In this document: one piece after another, positions 53,401 through 60,918 of the stretch
Layout: every line of letters begins with the position of its first letter
Numbering within the stretch: the stretch's first letter is position 1
Made by a program: the position numbers and the translations under genes
Assembly: GCA_022711355.1 (NCBI GenBank)
Contig: JAKLFE010000012.1
Coordinates: forward strand, 1-64,000
Direction: 5' to 3'
Source of the DNA: Spirochaetota bacterium
Lineage (GTDB): Bacteria; Spirochaetota; Spirochaetia; Treponematales; Rectinemataceae
Length of the DNA: 64,000 bases
Notes under the pieces: generated by a model
The model's database searches: none
Seen by the model: only the letters and a program-made list of their open reading frames with translations
Told to the model about the DNA's origin: nothing

Positions 53401-53611
53401 GCTCCGCGGCCGCGAGTTCGACCTCGTCATCAACATACCCAAGAGCAACGGCGAGCGGGAGCTGCGCAACGACTACATCATCCGCCGCATGGCGATCGAC
53501 TTCGACATCCCCCTGGTCACCGACATCAAGGTGGCCCGCCGCCTGGCCGAGGCCCTGGCCCAGGAGCGGTCGCGGGGCCTGGAGATCAAGGCCTGGGAGG
53601 AGTACCGCTAG
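50399..53611 (+). CDS. carB: Carbamoyl-phosphate synthase large subunit
   Basis: A 1070-residue CarB of standard length with two homologous ATP-grasp halves: the first begins [20 protein letters not shown] and has [19 protein letters not shown]; the second begins [20 protein letters not shown] and has [16 protein letters not shown]. The allosteric MGS-like domain closes it ([24 protein letters not shown]). Together with CarA it makes carbamoyl phosphate from bicarbonate, glutamine and two ATP, for arginine and pyrimidines. Start from the ATGA overlap with carA at 50399. The pair may be under the ArgR-like operator upstream. Confidence 0.97.
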   Translation: [1070 protein letters not shown]

Positions 53612-53632
53612 GAGCCTGGAAGAGGGGGGGCG

Positions 53633-53666
53633 CCGGGGGAGGAACCTGGCGAGGTTCCGCCCCCGG
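53633..53666. terminator. Hairpin between carB and the oad genes
   Basis: Arms CCGGGGG-GGAACCT and AGGTTCC-CCCCCGG with a single-base internal mismatch and a GGCG loop. It sits between the convergent carB and OadG-like genes; there is no T run. Confidence 0.65.
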
Positions 53667-53679
53667 CACGATGCGCGAG

Positions 53680-53829
53680 CTAGGACTTCTTGCTGAGCTT
53701 GTTCGAGACCTGGATGACGAGGAAGAAGACGCCCAGGGTGACGAAGACGCCGACCAGGCCCCCCGCGGTGACGGCGAGGGCCTTGATCGTGTCCGACTCG
53801 TACTGAAGCGACTGGATGAAAGCGTCCAT
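53680..53829 (-). CDS. Very small OadG-like membrane protein
   Basis: A 49-residue protein encoded 12 bases after the OadB stop. It has a short N-terminal tail (MDAFIQSLQYESDTIKALAV), one hydrophobic helix (TAGGLVGVFVTLGVFFLVI) and a Lys-rich end (NKLSKKS). Sodium-pump decarboxylases carry a small gamma subunit (OadG) with one membrane helix that anchors the alpha subunit; this is the size and place expected, but normal OadG has a longer C-terminal tail. The ribosome site (AGGAGCGC) fits. It could be a reduced gamma subunit. Family membership is inferred. Confidence 0.65.
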   Translation of the reverse strand: MDAFIQSLQYESDTIKALAVTAGGLVGVFVTLGVFFLVIQVSNKLSKKS

Positions 53830-53841
53830 GCGATGCGCTCC

Positions 53842-54996
53842 TTACTTGGCGAACAGGGGTACGAGGGCGAGGACCATGCCGCCCGCGATGACCGAGCCGA
53901 GCTGGCCCGAGACGTTGGAGCCGATGGCGTGCATGAGGATGATGTTGCCCTTCTCCTCGTCGTTCGCCATCTTCTGCACGATGCGGCCGGACATCGGGAA
54001 GGCCGAGATGCCGCAGGCGCCGATCATCGGGTTGACCTTCCGCTCCTTGGGCAGGAAGAGGTTGACGAGCTTGGCGAAGAGGATGCCGCCCGCCGTGTCG
54101 AAGACGAAGGCCACGAGGCCCATGCCCATGATCATGAGGGTCTTCCAGGTGAGGAAGTTGGCCGCGACCATGCTGCAGCCGATCGTGATGCCCAAGAGGA
54201 GGGTCACGAGGTTGGCGAGCTCGTTCTGGGCGGCCTGCGACAGGCGCTCGAGGACCCCGGACTCGCGGATGAGGTTGCCGAACATGAGCGAGCCGATGAG
54301 GGGCACGGAGATGGGGGCGACGAAGCCCGCGATCATCGTGACCGCGATGGGGAAGATGACCTTGAGCCACTTGGGCGCGCTCGACTCGTGGTAGACCATG
54401 TGGATCCGCCGCTCCTTCCTGGTGGTCAGGGCCCGGATGACCGGCGGCTGGATGAGGGGCACGAGGGACATGTAGGAATAGGCCGCGACGGATATGGGCC
54501 CGAGGAGCTCCGGCGCGAAGATGTTGGCGACGAAGATGCTCGTGGGGCCGTCGGCCGCGCCGATGATGCCGATGCTCGCGGCCTCCTTGAGGCTGAAGCC
54601 CAGGAGGGTGGCGACGATCATCGTGGCGAAGATGCCGAACTGGGCGGCCGCCCCGAAGAAGATCATGAAGGGGTTCTTGAACAGGGGCCCGAAGTCGATC
54701 ATGGCGCCCACCGCGATGAAGATCAGGAGGGGGAAGAGCTCGGTCTTGATCCCCATCTCGTAGAGGATCTGGAGGAAGCCCGCCTCGTAGCCCGAGCCGG
54801 CGGGGGGAGTGCCCGCGATCGACAGGGGGAGGTTGACGAGGATGGCCCCGAAGCCGATGGGCAGGAGGAGCATGGGCTCGTATTCCTTGTTGATCGCGAG
54901 CCAGATGAGGACGCCGCCGACGAGGTACATGAGGAGGGGCTGCCACCAGTCGGGCGAGCCGAAGACCGAGGTGAAACCGATGAAGATGTCTTGCAT
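53842..54996 (-). CDS. oadB: Sodium-translocating decarboxylase beta subunit
   Basis: A 384-residue polytopic membrane protein of the OadB/MmdB/GcdB family. Conserved regions are IGFGAILVNLPLS, LIFIAVGAMIDFGPL, the Asp-containing IGIIGAADGPTSIF, VPLIQPPVIRALTTRKER and the ISAFPMSGRIVQ segment. The beta subunit couples decarboxylation of biotin-bound CO2 to sodium export. No alpha or biotin-carrier gene lies here, so the partner enzyme is encoded elsewhere. GGAG precedes the ATG, and a very good promoter TTGTCA, 18 bases, TAGAAT lies 34-64 bases upstream. The OadG-like gene follows. Confidence 0.95.
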   Translation of the reverse strand: MQDIFIGFTSVFGSPDWWQPLLMYLVGGVLIWLAINKEYEPMLLLPIGFGAILVNLPLSIAGTPPAGSGYEAGFLQILYEMGIKTELFPLLIFIAVGAMIDFGPLFKNPFMIFFGAAAQFGIFATMIVATLLGFSLKEAASIGIIGAADGPTSIFVANIFAPELLGPISVAAYSYMSLVPLIQPPVIRALTTRKERRIHMVYHESSAPKWLKVIFPIAVTMIAGFVAPISVPLIGSLMFGNLIRESGVLERLSQAAQNELANLVTLLLGITIGCSMVAANFLTWKTLMIMGMGLVAFVFDTAGGILFAKLVNLFLPKERKVNPMIGACGISAFPMSGRIVQKMANDEEKGNIILMHAIGSNVSGQLGSVIAGGMVLALVPLFAK

Positions 54997-55030
54997 ACGG
55001 GGAACTCCAGAGATGACTTTGGTCGTGGCG

Positions 55031-55060
55031 ATTCTAGTCCTTATGGTCGGGGAATGACAA
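55031..55060 (-). promoter_or_regulatory. Promoter of oadB
   Basis: Minus-strand TTGTCA (55060-55055), 18 bases, TAGAAT (55036-55031). Five of six matches in both hexamers. Confidence 0.7.
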
Positions 55061-55065
55061 GGACC

Positions 55066-55098
55066 GGCCCCCCGCGGCGCGGGCCGCCGCGGGGGGCC
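55066..55098 (-). terminator. Hairpin after the exported-protein gene
   Basis: A 13-bp perfect GC stem (GGCCCCCCGCGGC with GCCGCGGGGGGCC) between the exported-protein gene and the oadB promoter. No T run follows on the minus strand. Confidence 0.6.
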
Positions 55099-55106
55099 GG
55101 GAAACC

Positions 55107-56114
55107 TCAGGCCGGCGGGAGCACGAGGATCCGCGCGCTCCCGCCCTTCTTCTCGGGGAAGAGGGCCTCCCAGTCCCGCGCCTCGCCCTCGGGGCCGAGG
55201 AGGGCGAGCTCGAAGCGCCCCCCCTCGTCGCAGGAGGGCAGTGCGAGGGCGCGGAAGCCCTCGCCGTAGAGGGCGTAGGCCCGCCCCGGATGGGAGAGGG
55301 AGTCGAGGTAGAGGGCGGCCTTGAGGGCCGCCGCGGGGATGCCCTTGCCGGGGAGGTAGGGGGGGAAGGCGGCGTAGGAAGGCTTGGCCCCGATCTCGGC
55401 CCGCTCGGCGGAGAAGCCGGCGGGGAGGGGCTCGAGGCCGGGGAACTCGAAGCAGCCCGTCTCGGAGGCGAGGAAGGACTCGGGGGAGGAGGAGGCCGAG
55501 AGGCCGCGCAGCGGTGCCGAGCCGGGAAGGGCCGCCGGGGCCGCGAAGGCGGCCGAGGGAAGCACCGCGGCCCAGTCGACTGCGCGGCCGAGGGACTCGG
55601 CCAGCTGGGGGAAGGGCCGGATGAGGACCTGGTAGAGCATGCCCTGGACCGCGAGGCCCTGCTCGACCAGGGCGCCGTAGACGACGAGGTCGGCGAGGGT
55701 CGAGCCGTTCTTGGGGTTGGGATAGAGCCTGAGGAAGGTGGCCGGGTCGTCCTGGAGGAAGATCTTGGCCTGGACGAGGTAGTTGCCCTTGGCGTTGCTG
55801 CGCTGGATGAGGCAGCTGCCCCGCGTCGTCGGCAGGGGCCCGCTCTCGGGGATGGCGCGGAACTCGACGACGAAATCATCGGCCCGCTTGACGGCGCGGA
55901 CGAGGACGGCGCCGGCGGCGGATTTCTGGACGCGCTCCCCGTAGGCCAGGGCCGCCTCGCGGGGGGCCCCGATGAGGCTCGAGAAGAGGGAGGAGCGGAG
56001 GTCGGCGTTGTCGGGGAAGGAGGCTATGGGATCGAGGGCGGCGCCGGGCTCGGCGGCCGCGGCGAGGGAGAGGGCGAGGACGGAGAAGAGTGCCAGGCTG
56101 CGTCGAAGTCTCAT
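55107..56114 (-). CDS. Exported protein of unknown function
   Basis: A 335-residue protein with a signal peptide (RRSLALFSVLALSLAAAAEP; cleavage likely after AxA) and no lipobox. The body has alternating strands and helices and an unfamiliar YLVQAKIFLQDDPATFLRL; it ends in LLGPEGEARDWEALFPE. I do not recognise the family; it looks like one of the envelope proteins restricted to spirochaetes, which is only an impression. ATG 56114 is chosen over GTG 56117 because GGAG stands eight bases before it. A -10-like TATAGT lies about 70 bases upstream. It is monocistronic. Confidence 0.7.
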   Translation of the reverse strand: MRLRRSLALFSVLALSLAAAAEPGAALDPIASFPDNADLRSSLFSSLIGAPREAALAYGERVQKSAAGAVLVRAVKRADDFVVEFRAIPESGPLPTTRGSCLIQRSNAKGNYLVQAKIFLQDDPATFLRLYPNPKNGSTLADLVVYGALVEQGLAVQGMLYQVLIRPFPQLAESLGRAVDWAAVLPSAAFAAPAALPGSAPLRGLSASSSPESFLASETGCFEFPGLEPLPAGFSAERAEIGAKPSYAAFPPYLPGKGIPAAALKAALYLDSLSHPGRAYALYGEGFRALALPSCDEGGRFELALLGPEGEARDWEALFPEKKGGSARILVLPPA

Positions 56115-56244
56115 CACATCTCCGGTAGAGGCCGCGCTCGGCCGCGCGGGGCTCCGCTGTGGTTTTGATTGCCGAAACTATAGCATGGAACCGGGCGCCC
56201 GACCAGCCGAGGCCGCAGCCTTCATGCGGAGCCTCCCGGCATGC

Positions 56245-56250
56245 TAGATT
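56245..56250 (+). promoter_or_regulatory. -10 element of mnmA, predicted leaderless
   Basis: TAGATT ends six bases before the mnmA ATG; a weak -35 (TTCATG, 56221-56226) lies 18 bases upstream. No ribosome site is present. Confidence 0.4.
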
Positions 56251-56256
56251 GCCCCC

Positions 56257-57357
56257 ATGGGGAAGCGGATAGCCGTCGGCCTTTCCGGCGGCGTGGACTC
56301 GGCGGTGGCGGCGGCCCTCCTGATCGAGGAGGGCTACGAGGTGCTCGGCCTGACCATGAAGATTTGGTCGGGGGCGATCAGGATCAAGGAAGGCGCCAAG
56401 CAGGCCTGCTACGGGCCCGGCGAGGAGGAGGACGTCGCGGCCTGCGAGTCGCTCTGCGCCGCCCTCGGCATTGAGTACCGGGCCCTCGACCTCTCCGCCG
56501 AGTACGAGGAGCTGGTGCTCGAGTACTTCAAGCGCGAGTACCGGGCCGGCCGGACCCCCAATCCCTGCGTCGTCTGCAACCGGGAGCTCAAGTTCGGCTT
56601 CCTCCTCGAGCGGGCCCGCGCCGCCGGCCTCGACTTCGAGCTCTTCGCCACCGGACACTACGCGCGCATCGCGGAGCGGAAGGGCGTCCTCCACCTCAGG
56701 TCGGCGGCCCAGGCCGCGAAGGACCAGAGCTACTTCCTCTACCGCCTGAGCCCCGGGATCCTCGCCTCGACGCGCTTCCCCCTCGGCGAGCTCTCCAAGG
56801 AAGAAGTACGGGCCAAGGCCCGGGAGCTCGGCCTGGCGGTCGCGGACAAGGCCGAGAGCCAGGACTTCATCGCGGGCGGGGACTACGGGCCCCTCTTCGC
56901 CGACCGCCCCCCCGAGCCCGGCGAGATCGTCGACGAGTCGGGGCGGGTCCTCGGGCTCCACCGGGGCCTGCCCTTCTACACCGTCGGCCAGCGCCGAGGC
57001 CTGGGCCTGAGCCTCGGGCCCGAGCCCCTCTACGTCCTCAGGCTCGAGGGCGCCTCGAACCGCCTCGTCGTGGGGCCGGGCGCGGGGCTCTTCGCCGAGG
57101 GCCTCCTGGCCTCCGACTTCAGGCTCCAGTCGCCGGAAGGCGGCGAGGCGCCCTTCCGCGCCCGCGCCAAGATCAGGCAGAACCACGAGCCCGTGCCTTG
57201 CCTCGCGAGCCCGGGAGCGGGAGGGAGCTGCCGCGTCGACTTCGAGGTCCCGCAGCGGGCGGCGGCCCCCGGCCAGTCCGTCGTCCTCTACGACGAGGAG
57301 GGACTGGTCTTGGGCGGGGGCATCATCGAGTCGGCCCTCGAGGCCCCGCGCCCCTAG
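56257..57357 (+). CDS. mnmA: tRNA 2-thiouridine synthase MnmA-like
   Basis: A 366-residue protein with the PP-loop SGGVDSAVAAALL, the catalytic-Cys region TPNPCVVCNRELKFGFLL, and MnmA-type FYTVGQRRGLGLS and RAKIRQNH. It thiolates U34 of tRNAs for Glu, Gln and Lys. Classical MnmA has a second catalytic Cys in a D/ESQDICF-like block; here the block is AESQDFIAGGDY and no Cys is present. An N-terminal Cys cluster (ACYGPGEEEDVAACESLC) may offer alternative ligands, possibly for an iron-sulphur cluster. The variant seems to be a subgroup, not a broken gene. Its stop and that of the convergent permease share CTAG. Confidence 0.85.
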   Translation: MGKRIAVGLSGGVDSAVAAALLIEEGYEVLGLTMKIWSGAIRIKEGAKQACYGPGEEEDVAACESLCAALGIEYRALDLSAEYEELVLEYFKREYRAGRTPNPCVVCNRELKFGFLLERARAAGLDFELFATGHYARIAERKGVLHLRSAAQAAKDQSYFLYRLSPGILASTRFPLGELSKEEVRAKARELGLAVADKAESQDFIAGGDYGPLFADRPPEPGEIVDESGRVLGLHRGLPFYTVGQRRGLGLSLGPEPLYVLRLEGASNRLVVGPGAGLFAEGLLASDFRLQSPEGGEAPFRARAKIRQNHEPVPCLASPGAGGSCRVDFEVPQRAAAPGQSVVLYDEEGLVLGGGIIESALEAPRP

Positions 57358-58256
57358 TCCCTCCCGCGGAGCCTGCGCGCCCCCGCCCCGGCAACGAGGG
57401 CGATGAGGGTGAGGAGGTAGGGCAGGGCGAGGATGAAGTCGGCCGGCGCCTCGAGGAAGCCCTGGGCGTAGTTGGCGAAGCCGTCAGCGGCAGCGAAGAG
57501 GAAGCAGGCGGCGAGGACGCCCAGGGGCCTGCGCCCGCCCAGGTAGATCGCGACCAAGGCTATCCATCCCCTGCCGGAGCTGATGCCGGGCACGTAGGCC
57601 GAGAGCCGCAAGGAGAGGCAGGCCCCCGCGAGGCCGCAGCCGAGGCCCGACAGGAGGATGGCCGCGAGGCGGTAGCGCTCGGGACTGAGGCCGAGGGCGG
57701 CGAGGGCCTTGGGATTGGAGCCGGCGGCCCGGAGCCTGAGGCCCAGGGGGCTCTTCGCGACCAGGAGCCAGGCGAGGAAGGCCGCCAGCCAGCTCCCGTA
57801 GCTCAGCGCGTCCTGGCCGAAGAGGAGCTCGCCGAGGATAGGCAGCTTCGCCAGGGAGGCGAGCTCGAGCCGTGGAATGGAGGGAATGTCGAAGGAGAGG
57901 AGGCCCTTGGTCCCGTAGAGCCGGGAGGAGAGGAGGACGGCGAGGCCCGAGGCCAGGAGGTTGGCGGCGAGGCCGGCTATGAACTCGTTGGCCTTCCCCT
58001 TCAGGGTCGCCAGGCCGAAGAGGGCGGCGAGGAGGGTCGAGGCGGCCGCCCCCGCGGCGAGGCCGACGAGGAGGCTCCGCGAGGCCCCGGCCGCGGCCGC
58101 CGCCGCGAAGGCGCCGATCAGGATAAGGCCCTCGAGGGCGATGTTGAGCAGGCCCGAGAGCTCGGCGAGGAGGCCCCCGAGGGAGGCGTAGAGGAGGGGG
58201 GCCATGGCCGCCCCGGCCGCCCCGAGGATGCCCGAGAGGTCCTGGAGGGACTTCAT
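57354..58256 (-). CDS. BMP-type ABC importer, permease 2
   Basis: A 300-residue permease with about nine hydrophobic helices, resembling the second permease (NupQ/YufQ-like) of nucleoside ABC importers. It has the family start LLYASLGGLLAELSGLLNIALEG and GSNPKALAALGLSPERY in the cytoplasmic coupling loop. It acts with the adjacent permease, ATPase and BMP-type binding protein, probably importing purine or pyrimidine nucleosides. ATGA overlap (58253-58256) couples it to permease 1. It is the last gene of the operon. Confidence 0.9.
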   Translation of the reverse strand: MKSLQDLSGILGAAGAAMAPLLYASLGGLLAELSGLLNIALEGLILIGAFAAAAAAGASRSLLVGLAAGAAASTLLAALFGLATLKGKANEFIAGLAANLLASGLAVLLSSRLYGTKGLLSFDIPSIPRLELASLAKLPILGELLFGQDALSYGSWLAAFLAWLLVAKSPLGLRLRAAGSNPKALAALGLSPERYRLAAILLSGLGCGLAGACLSLRLSAYVPGISSGRGWIALVAIYLGGRRPLGVLAACFLFAAADGFANYAQGFLEAPADFILALPYLLTLIALVAGAGARRLRGRD

Positions 58257-59326
58257 CCGCGGCCCCCGGCCGCGCGGCCGGCGCGGGCCGCCGCCCGCCT
58301 CGCGACGAGGGAGTCGAGGGCCCGGGCCGTCACGAGGAAAAAGACGATGGCCTGGATCACGCCCACGATCTCGCTGGTCACGTCGGCCCCGATCATCACC
58401 GCCTTGGCCCCCGCGTCGAGGTAGGCGAAGAAGAGGGCGGCGGGGAGGAGGGCCAGGGGGCTGCCTCCCGCGACGAGGGCGACGGCTATGCCGGTCCAGC
58501 CCAGGCCGGCGGAGAAGCCCTTCATCGCCTTGTTGTAGGTCCCGAGGATGAGGGCGGCCCCCGCGAGGCCGTTCAAGGCGCCCGAGATGGCCAGGGAGGC
58601 CGCGGCGTAGCGCCCCGCGTCGATGCCGCAGTACCTCGCGAACTCGGCGTTCTTCCCCGAGAGCCGGAGCTCGAAGCCGAAGCGGGTCCGGCCGAGGATG
58701 AACCAGGCCGCGGCGAGGGCGGCCAGGGCGAGGAGAGCGGCCGTGGAGAGGCTCGAGGGGGGGAGGAGGCGGGCGAAGCGCAGGCCCTCCGGGACGGCGG
58801 GGCTAGTCTGGAAATTGCTCGCCGGATCCTGGAGGGGGCCGGAGACCAGGAAGTCCCCCGCGTAGACGAGGGCCGAGGAGAGGAGGAAGGAGCTCAGGAG
58901 CTCGTCCACCCCGAGGCGGCGGCGGAGGAAGCCCGAGAGGGCGCCGAGGAGGGCTCCCGCGGCCGAGCCCGCGGCCAGGCCGATGGCCTTGCCCAGGAGG
59001 CCGGACTCCTCGGGAAGGGCGAGGCAGGCAGCCGTCGCGGCTATGGCGCCGAGGTAGAGCTGGCCCTCGCCGCCGAGGTTGAAGGTCCGGGCGGAGAAGG
59101 CGAACTGGGCCGCGAGGCCGGCGAGGGCCAGGCCCGAGGCCGCGCCGAGCATGTTCCCGAAGTAATAGGCGTTCTGGAAGGGACCGAGGAAGAAAAGGCC
59201 GAGGGCCTCGCCGAAGGAGGAGCTGAAGGCGTACAGGAGGAGGAAGGCGGCGCCCACGGAGGCGAGGAGGGCAGCGGCGAGGGAAGCCAGGTGGGAGCCG
59301 AAGCCGCCCTTCCTAAGCCCCTCCAT
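58253..59326 (-). CDS. BMP-type ABC importer, permease 1
   Basis: A 357-residue membrane protein with ten or so hydrophobic segments, matching the NupP/YufP-like first permease of BMP-family importers. Conserved places are FNLGGEGQLYLGAIAA and GKNAEFARYCGIDAGRYAA (coupling loop). It overlaps the ATPase gene by 14 bases and the second permease by four, so the three are translationally coupled. Length is standard. Confidence 0.9.
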   Translation of the reverse strand: MEGLRKGGFGSHLASLAAALLASVGAAFLLLYAFSSSFGEALGLFFLGPFQNAYYFGNMLGAASGLALAGLAAQFAFSARTFNLGGEGQLYLGAIAATAACLALPEESGLLGKAIGLAAGSAAGALLGALSGFLRRRLGVDELLSSFLLSSALVYAGDFLVSGPLQDPASNFQTSPAVPEGLRFARLLPPSSLSTAALLALAALAAAWFILGRTRFGFELRLSGKNAEFARYCGIDAGRYAAASLAISGALNGLAGAALILGTYNKAMKGFSAGLGWTGIAVALVAGGSPLALLPAALFFAYLDAGAKAVMIGADVTSEIVGVIQAIVFFLVTARALDSLVARRAAARAGRAAGGRG

Positions 59327-60884
59327 GGGCCCTCCCCTCCCCCGCGGCCGTCCCCCTGTCCTCCCTGAGCCCGAGCATGTACTCGCCGAGGAGGGCGCGG
59401 TCCAGGACCTCGCCCGAGGCTCCCCCGTTCTCGAGCTCGCAGACGATCCGCCCCCGATACATGGCGCAGACCCGGTCGGCGAGGAGGAGGACCTCGTCGA
59501 GGTTGGCCGAGACGAGGAGGATCCCCGCGCCCCGCTCGGCCGCCGAGCGGATGCGCTCGTGGACGAAGCTCGTGGCCGCGAGGTCCAGGCCCCAGCTGGG
59601 GTTCGAGAAGAGGATGAAGGCCGAGTCCCCGGCGAGCTCCCGGGCGAGGACCGCTTTCTGCACGTTGCCGCCCGAGAGGGAGGACATCGGCTGCTCGGGC
59701 CTGGCCGCGATGGAGAAGCGCTCGATGGCGGCCCGGGCGAAGGCCGCCGCCCCCGCCCGGTCGAGGATGCCGCGGGGGAAGAGGGAGCCGCGGTCGAGGG
59801 CCACGAGGTTCTCGAGCAGGGTCGCGTCGAGGCAGGCGCCCCGCCTCATCCGGTCGGCCGGCACGTAGCCCAGGCGCGGGCCCCGCCCCCCCGCGAGGGG
59901 GCGGCCCTCGAGGAGGGCCTCGCCCGAGCTGGGGCGGGCGAGGCCCGAGGCGAGGTCCTCGAGGGCGCCCAGGCCGTTGCCGACCACGCCGCAGACGCCG
60001 AGGATCTCGCCCGAGCGGACCGAGAGGCTCACCCGGTCCAGGAGGGGGCGGCCCCCGCCCCGGGGCAGGAGGCTCGCCTCGCGCAGGGCGAAGACCTCGG
60101 GCCCCGGCTCGCGGCGCCTCCGCGGCCCAGGCCCCCCCTCCCCCCGCTCGGGCTCGCAGCTCGAGCCCATCATCAGGCAGGCCAGGCCGGCCTCGTCCAG
60201 CTCGGCCGAGGCGAGGCGGGCTACGCTCCTCCCGCGGCGCATGACGGTGACGGAGTCGGCTATCTCGAGGACCTCGCGCACCTTGTGCGTGATGAGGATC
60301 ACGGTCTTGCCCGCCTCGCGCAGGGCGCGGAGGGTGGCGAAGAGGGAGGCGATCTCCTGCTCGGCGAGGACGGCGGTCGGCTCGTCGAGGACGAGGATAT
60401 CGGCCCTGCGGTAGAGGAGCTTCACGATCTCCAGCTGCTGCCGCTCGCCCACGCTGAGGCTCGAGGCGGGGGCCGCGGCCGGGAGGCTGAAGCCGTGGGC
60501 CTCGGCGAGCCGGGACACCTCCGCCTCGGCGCGGCGGCGGTCGAGGAAGAAGGCGGCGCGGCGGGGCTCGGAGCCGAGGACGGCGTTCTCGGCGACGCTG
60601 AAGCCGGGGATCGTGGTGAAGTGCTGCTGGACCATGCCGATGCCGAGGGCCGCCGCCGCCCCGGGCCGGCCGAGGCGGAGGGCCCTGCCCCCGACCTCGA
60701 CGCGGCCTGAGTCGGGCCGCTCGAGGCCGCACAGGACGCGCATGAGGGTGGACTTGCCTGCCCCGTTCTCGCCGACGAGGGCGTGGATCTCCCGGTCCTC
60801 GACGCGGAGCGAGGCCGAGTCGTTGGCCAGGGCCCCGCTCGAGGGGAAGAGCTTGCGGATCCCCTCCATCGTCACGCCGGGCAT
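59313..60884 (-). CDS. BMP-type ABC importer, tandem ATPase
   Basis: A 523-residue ATPase with two nucleotide-binding domains, as in NupO/YufO and RbsA-like proteins. The first has Walker A GENGAGKST, Q-loop QQHF, signature LSVGERQQ and Walker B LVLDEPT. The second is degenerate: GVVGNGLGA for Walker A and SNPSWGLDL in place of Walker B, with the signature LSGGNVQKA kept, which is usual in this family. It powers import together with the two permeases. The start is MPGVTMEGIRK; MEGIRK five codons on is possible. A 34-base gap separates it from the binding-protein gene. Confidence 0.92.
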   Translation of the reverse strand: MPGVTMEGIRKLFPSSGALANDSASLRVEDREIHALVGENGAGKSTLMRVLCGLERPDSGRVEVGGRALRLGRPGAAAALGIGMVQQHFTTIPGFSVAENAVLGSEPRRAAFFLDRRRAEAEVSRLAEAHGFSLPAAAPASSLSVGERQQLEIVKLLYRRADILVLDEPTAVLAEQEIASLFATLRALREAGKTVILITHKVREVLEIADSVTVMRRGRSVARLASAELDEAGLACLMMGSSCEPERGEGGPGPRRRREPGPEVFALREASLLPRGGGRPLLDRVSLSVRSGEILGVCGVVGNGLGALEDLASGLARPSSGEALLEGRPLAGGRGPRLGYVPADRMRRGACLDATLLENLVALDRGSLFPRGILDRAGAAAFARAAIERFSIAARPEQPMSSLSGGNVQKAVLARELAGDSAFILFSNPSWGLDLAATSFVHERIRSAAERGAGILLVSANLDEVLLLADRVCAMYRGRIVCELENGGASGEVLDRALLGEYMLGLREDRGTAAGEGRAHGGA

Positions 60885-60918
60885 GGGCTATCCCTTCCGC
60901 GTTAGGCGAACTCGTATA

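Noticed and set aside
50144-54946. Open frame of 1600 codons on the minus strand
   Set aside because: It is antisense to carA and carB and runs out of frame through oadB; composition shows it is a shadow.
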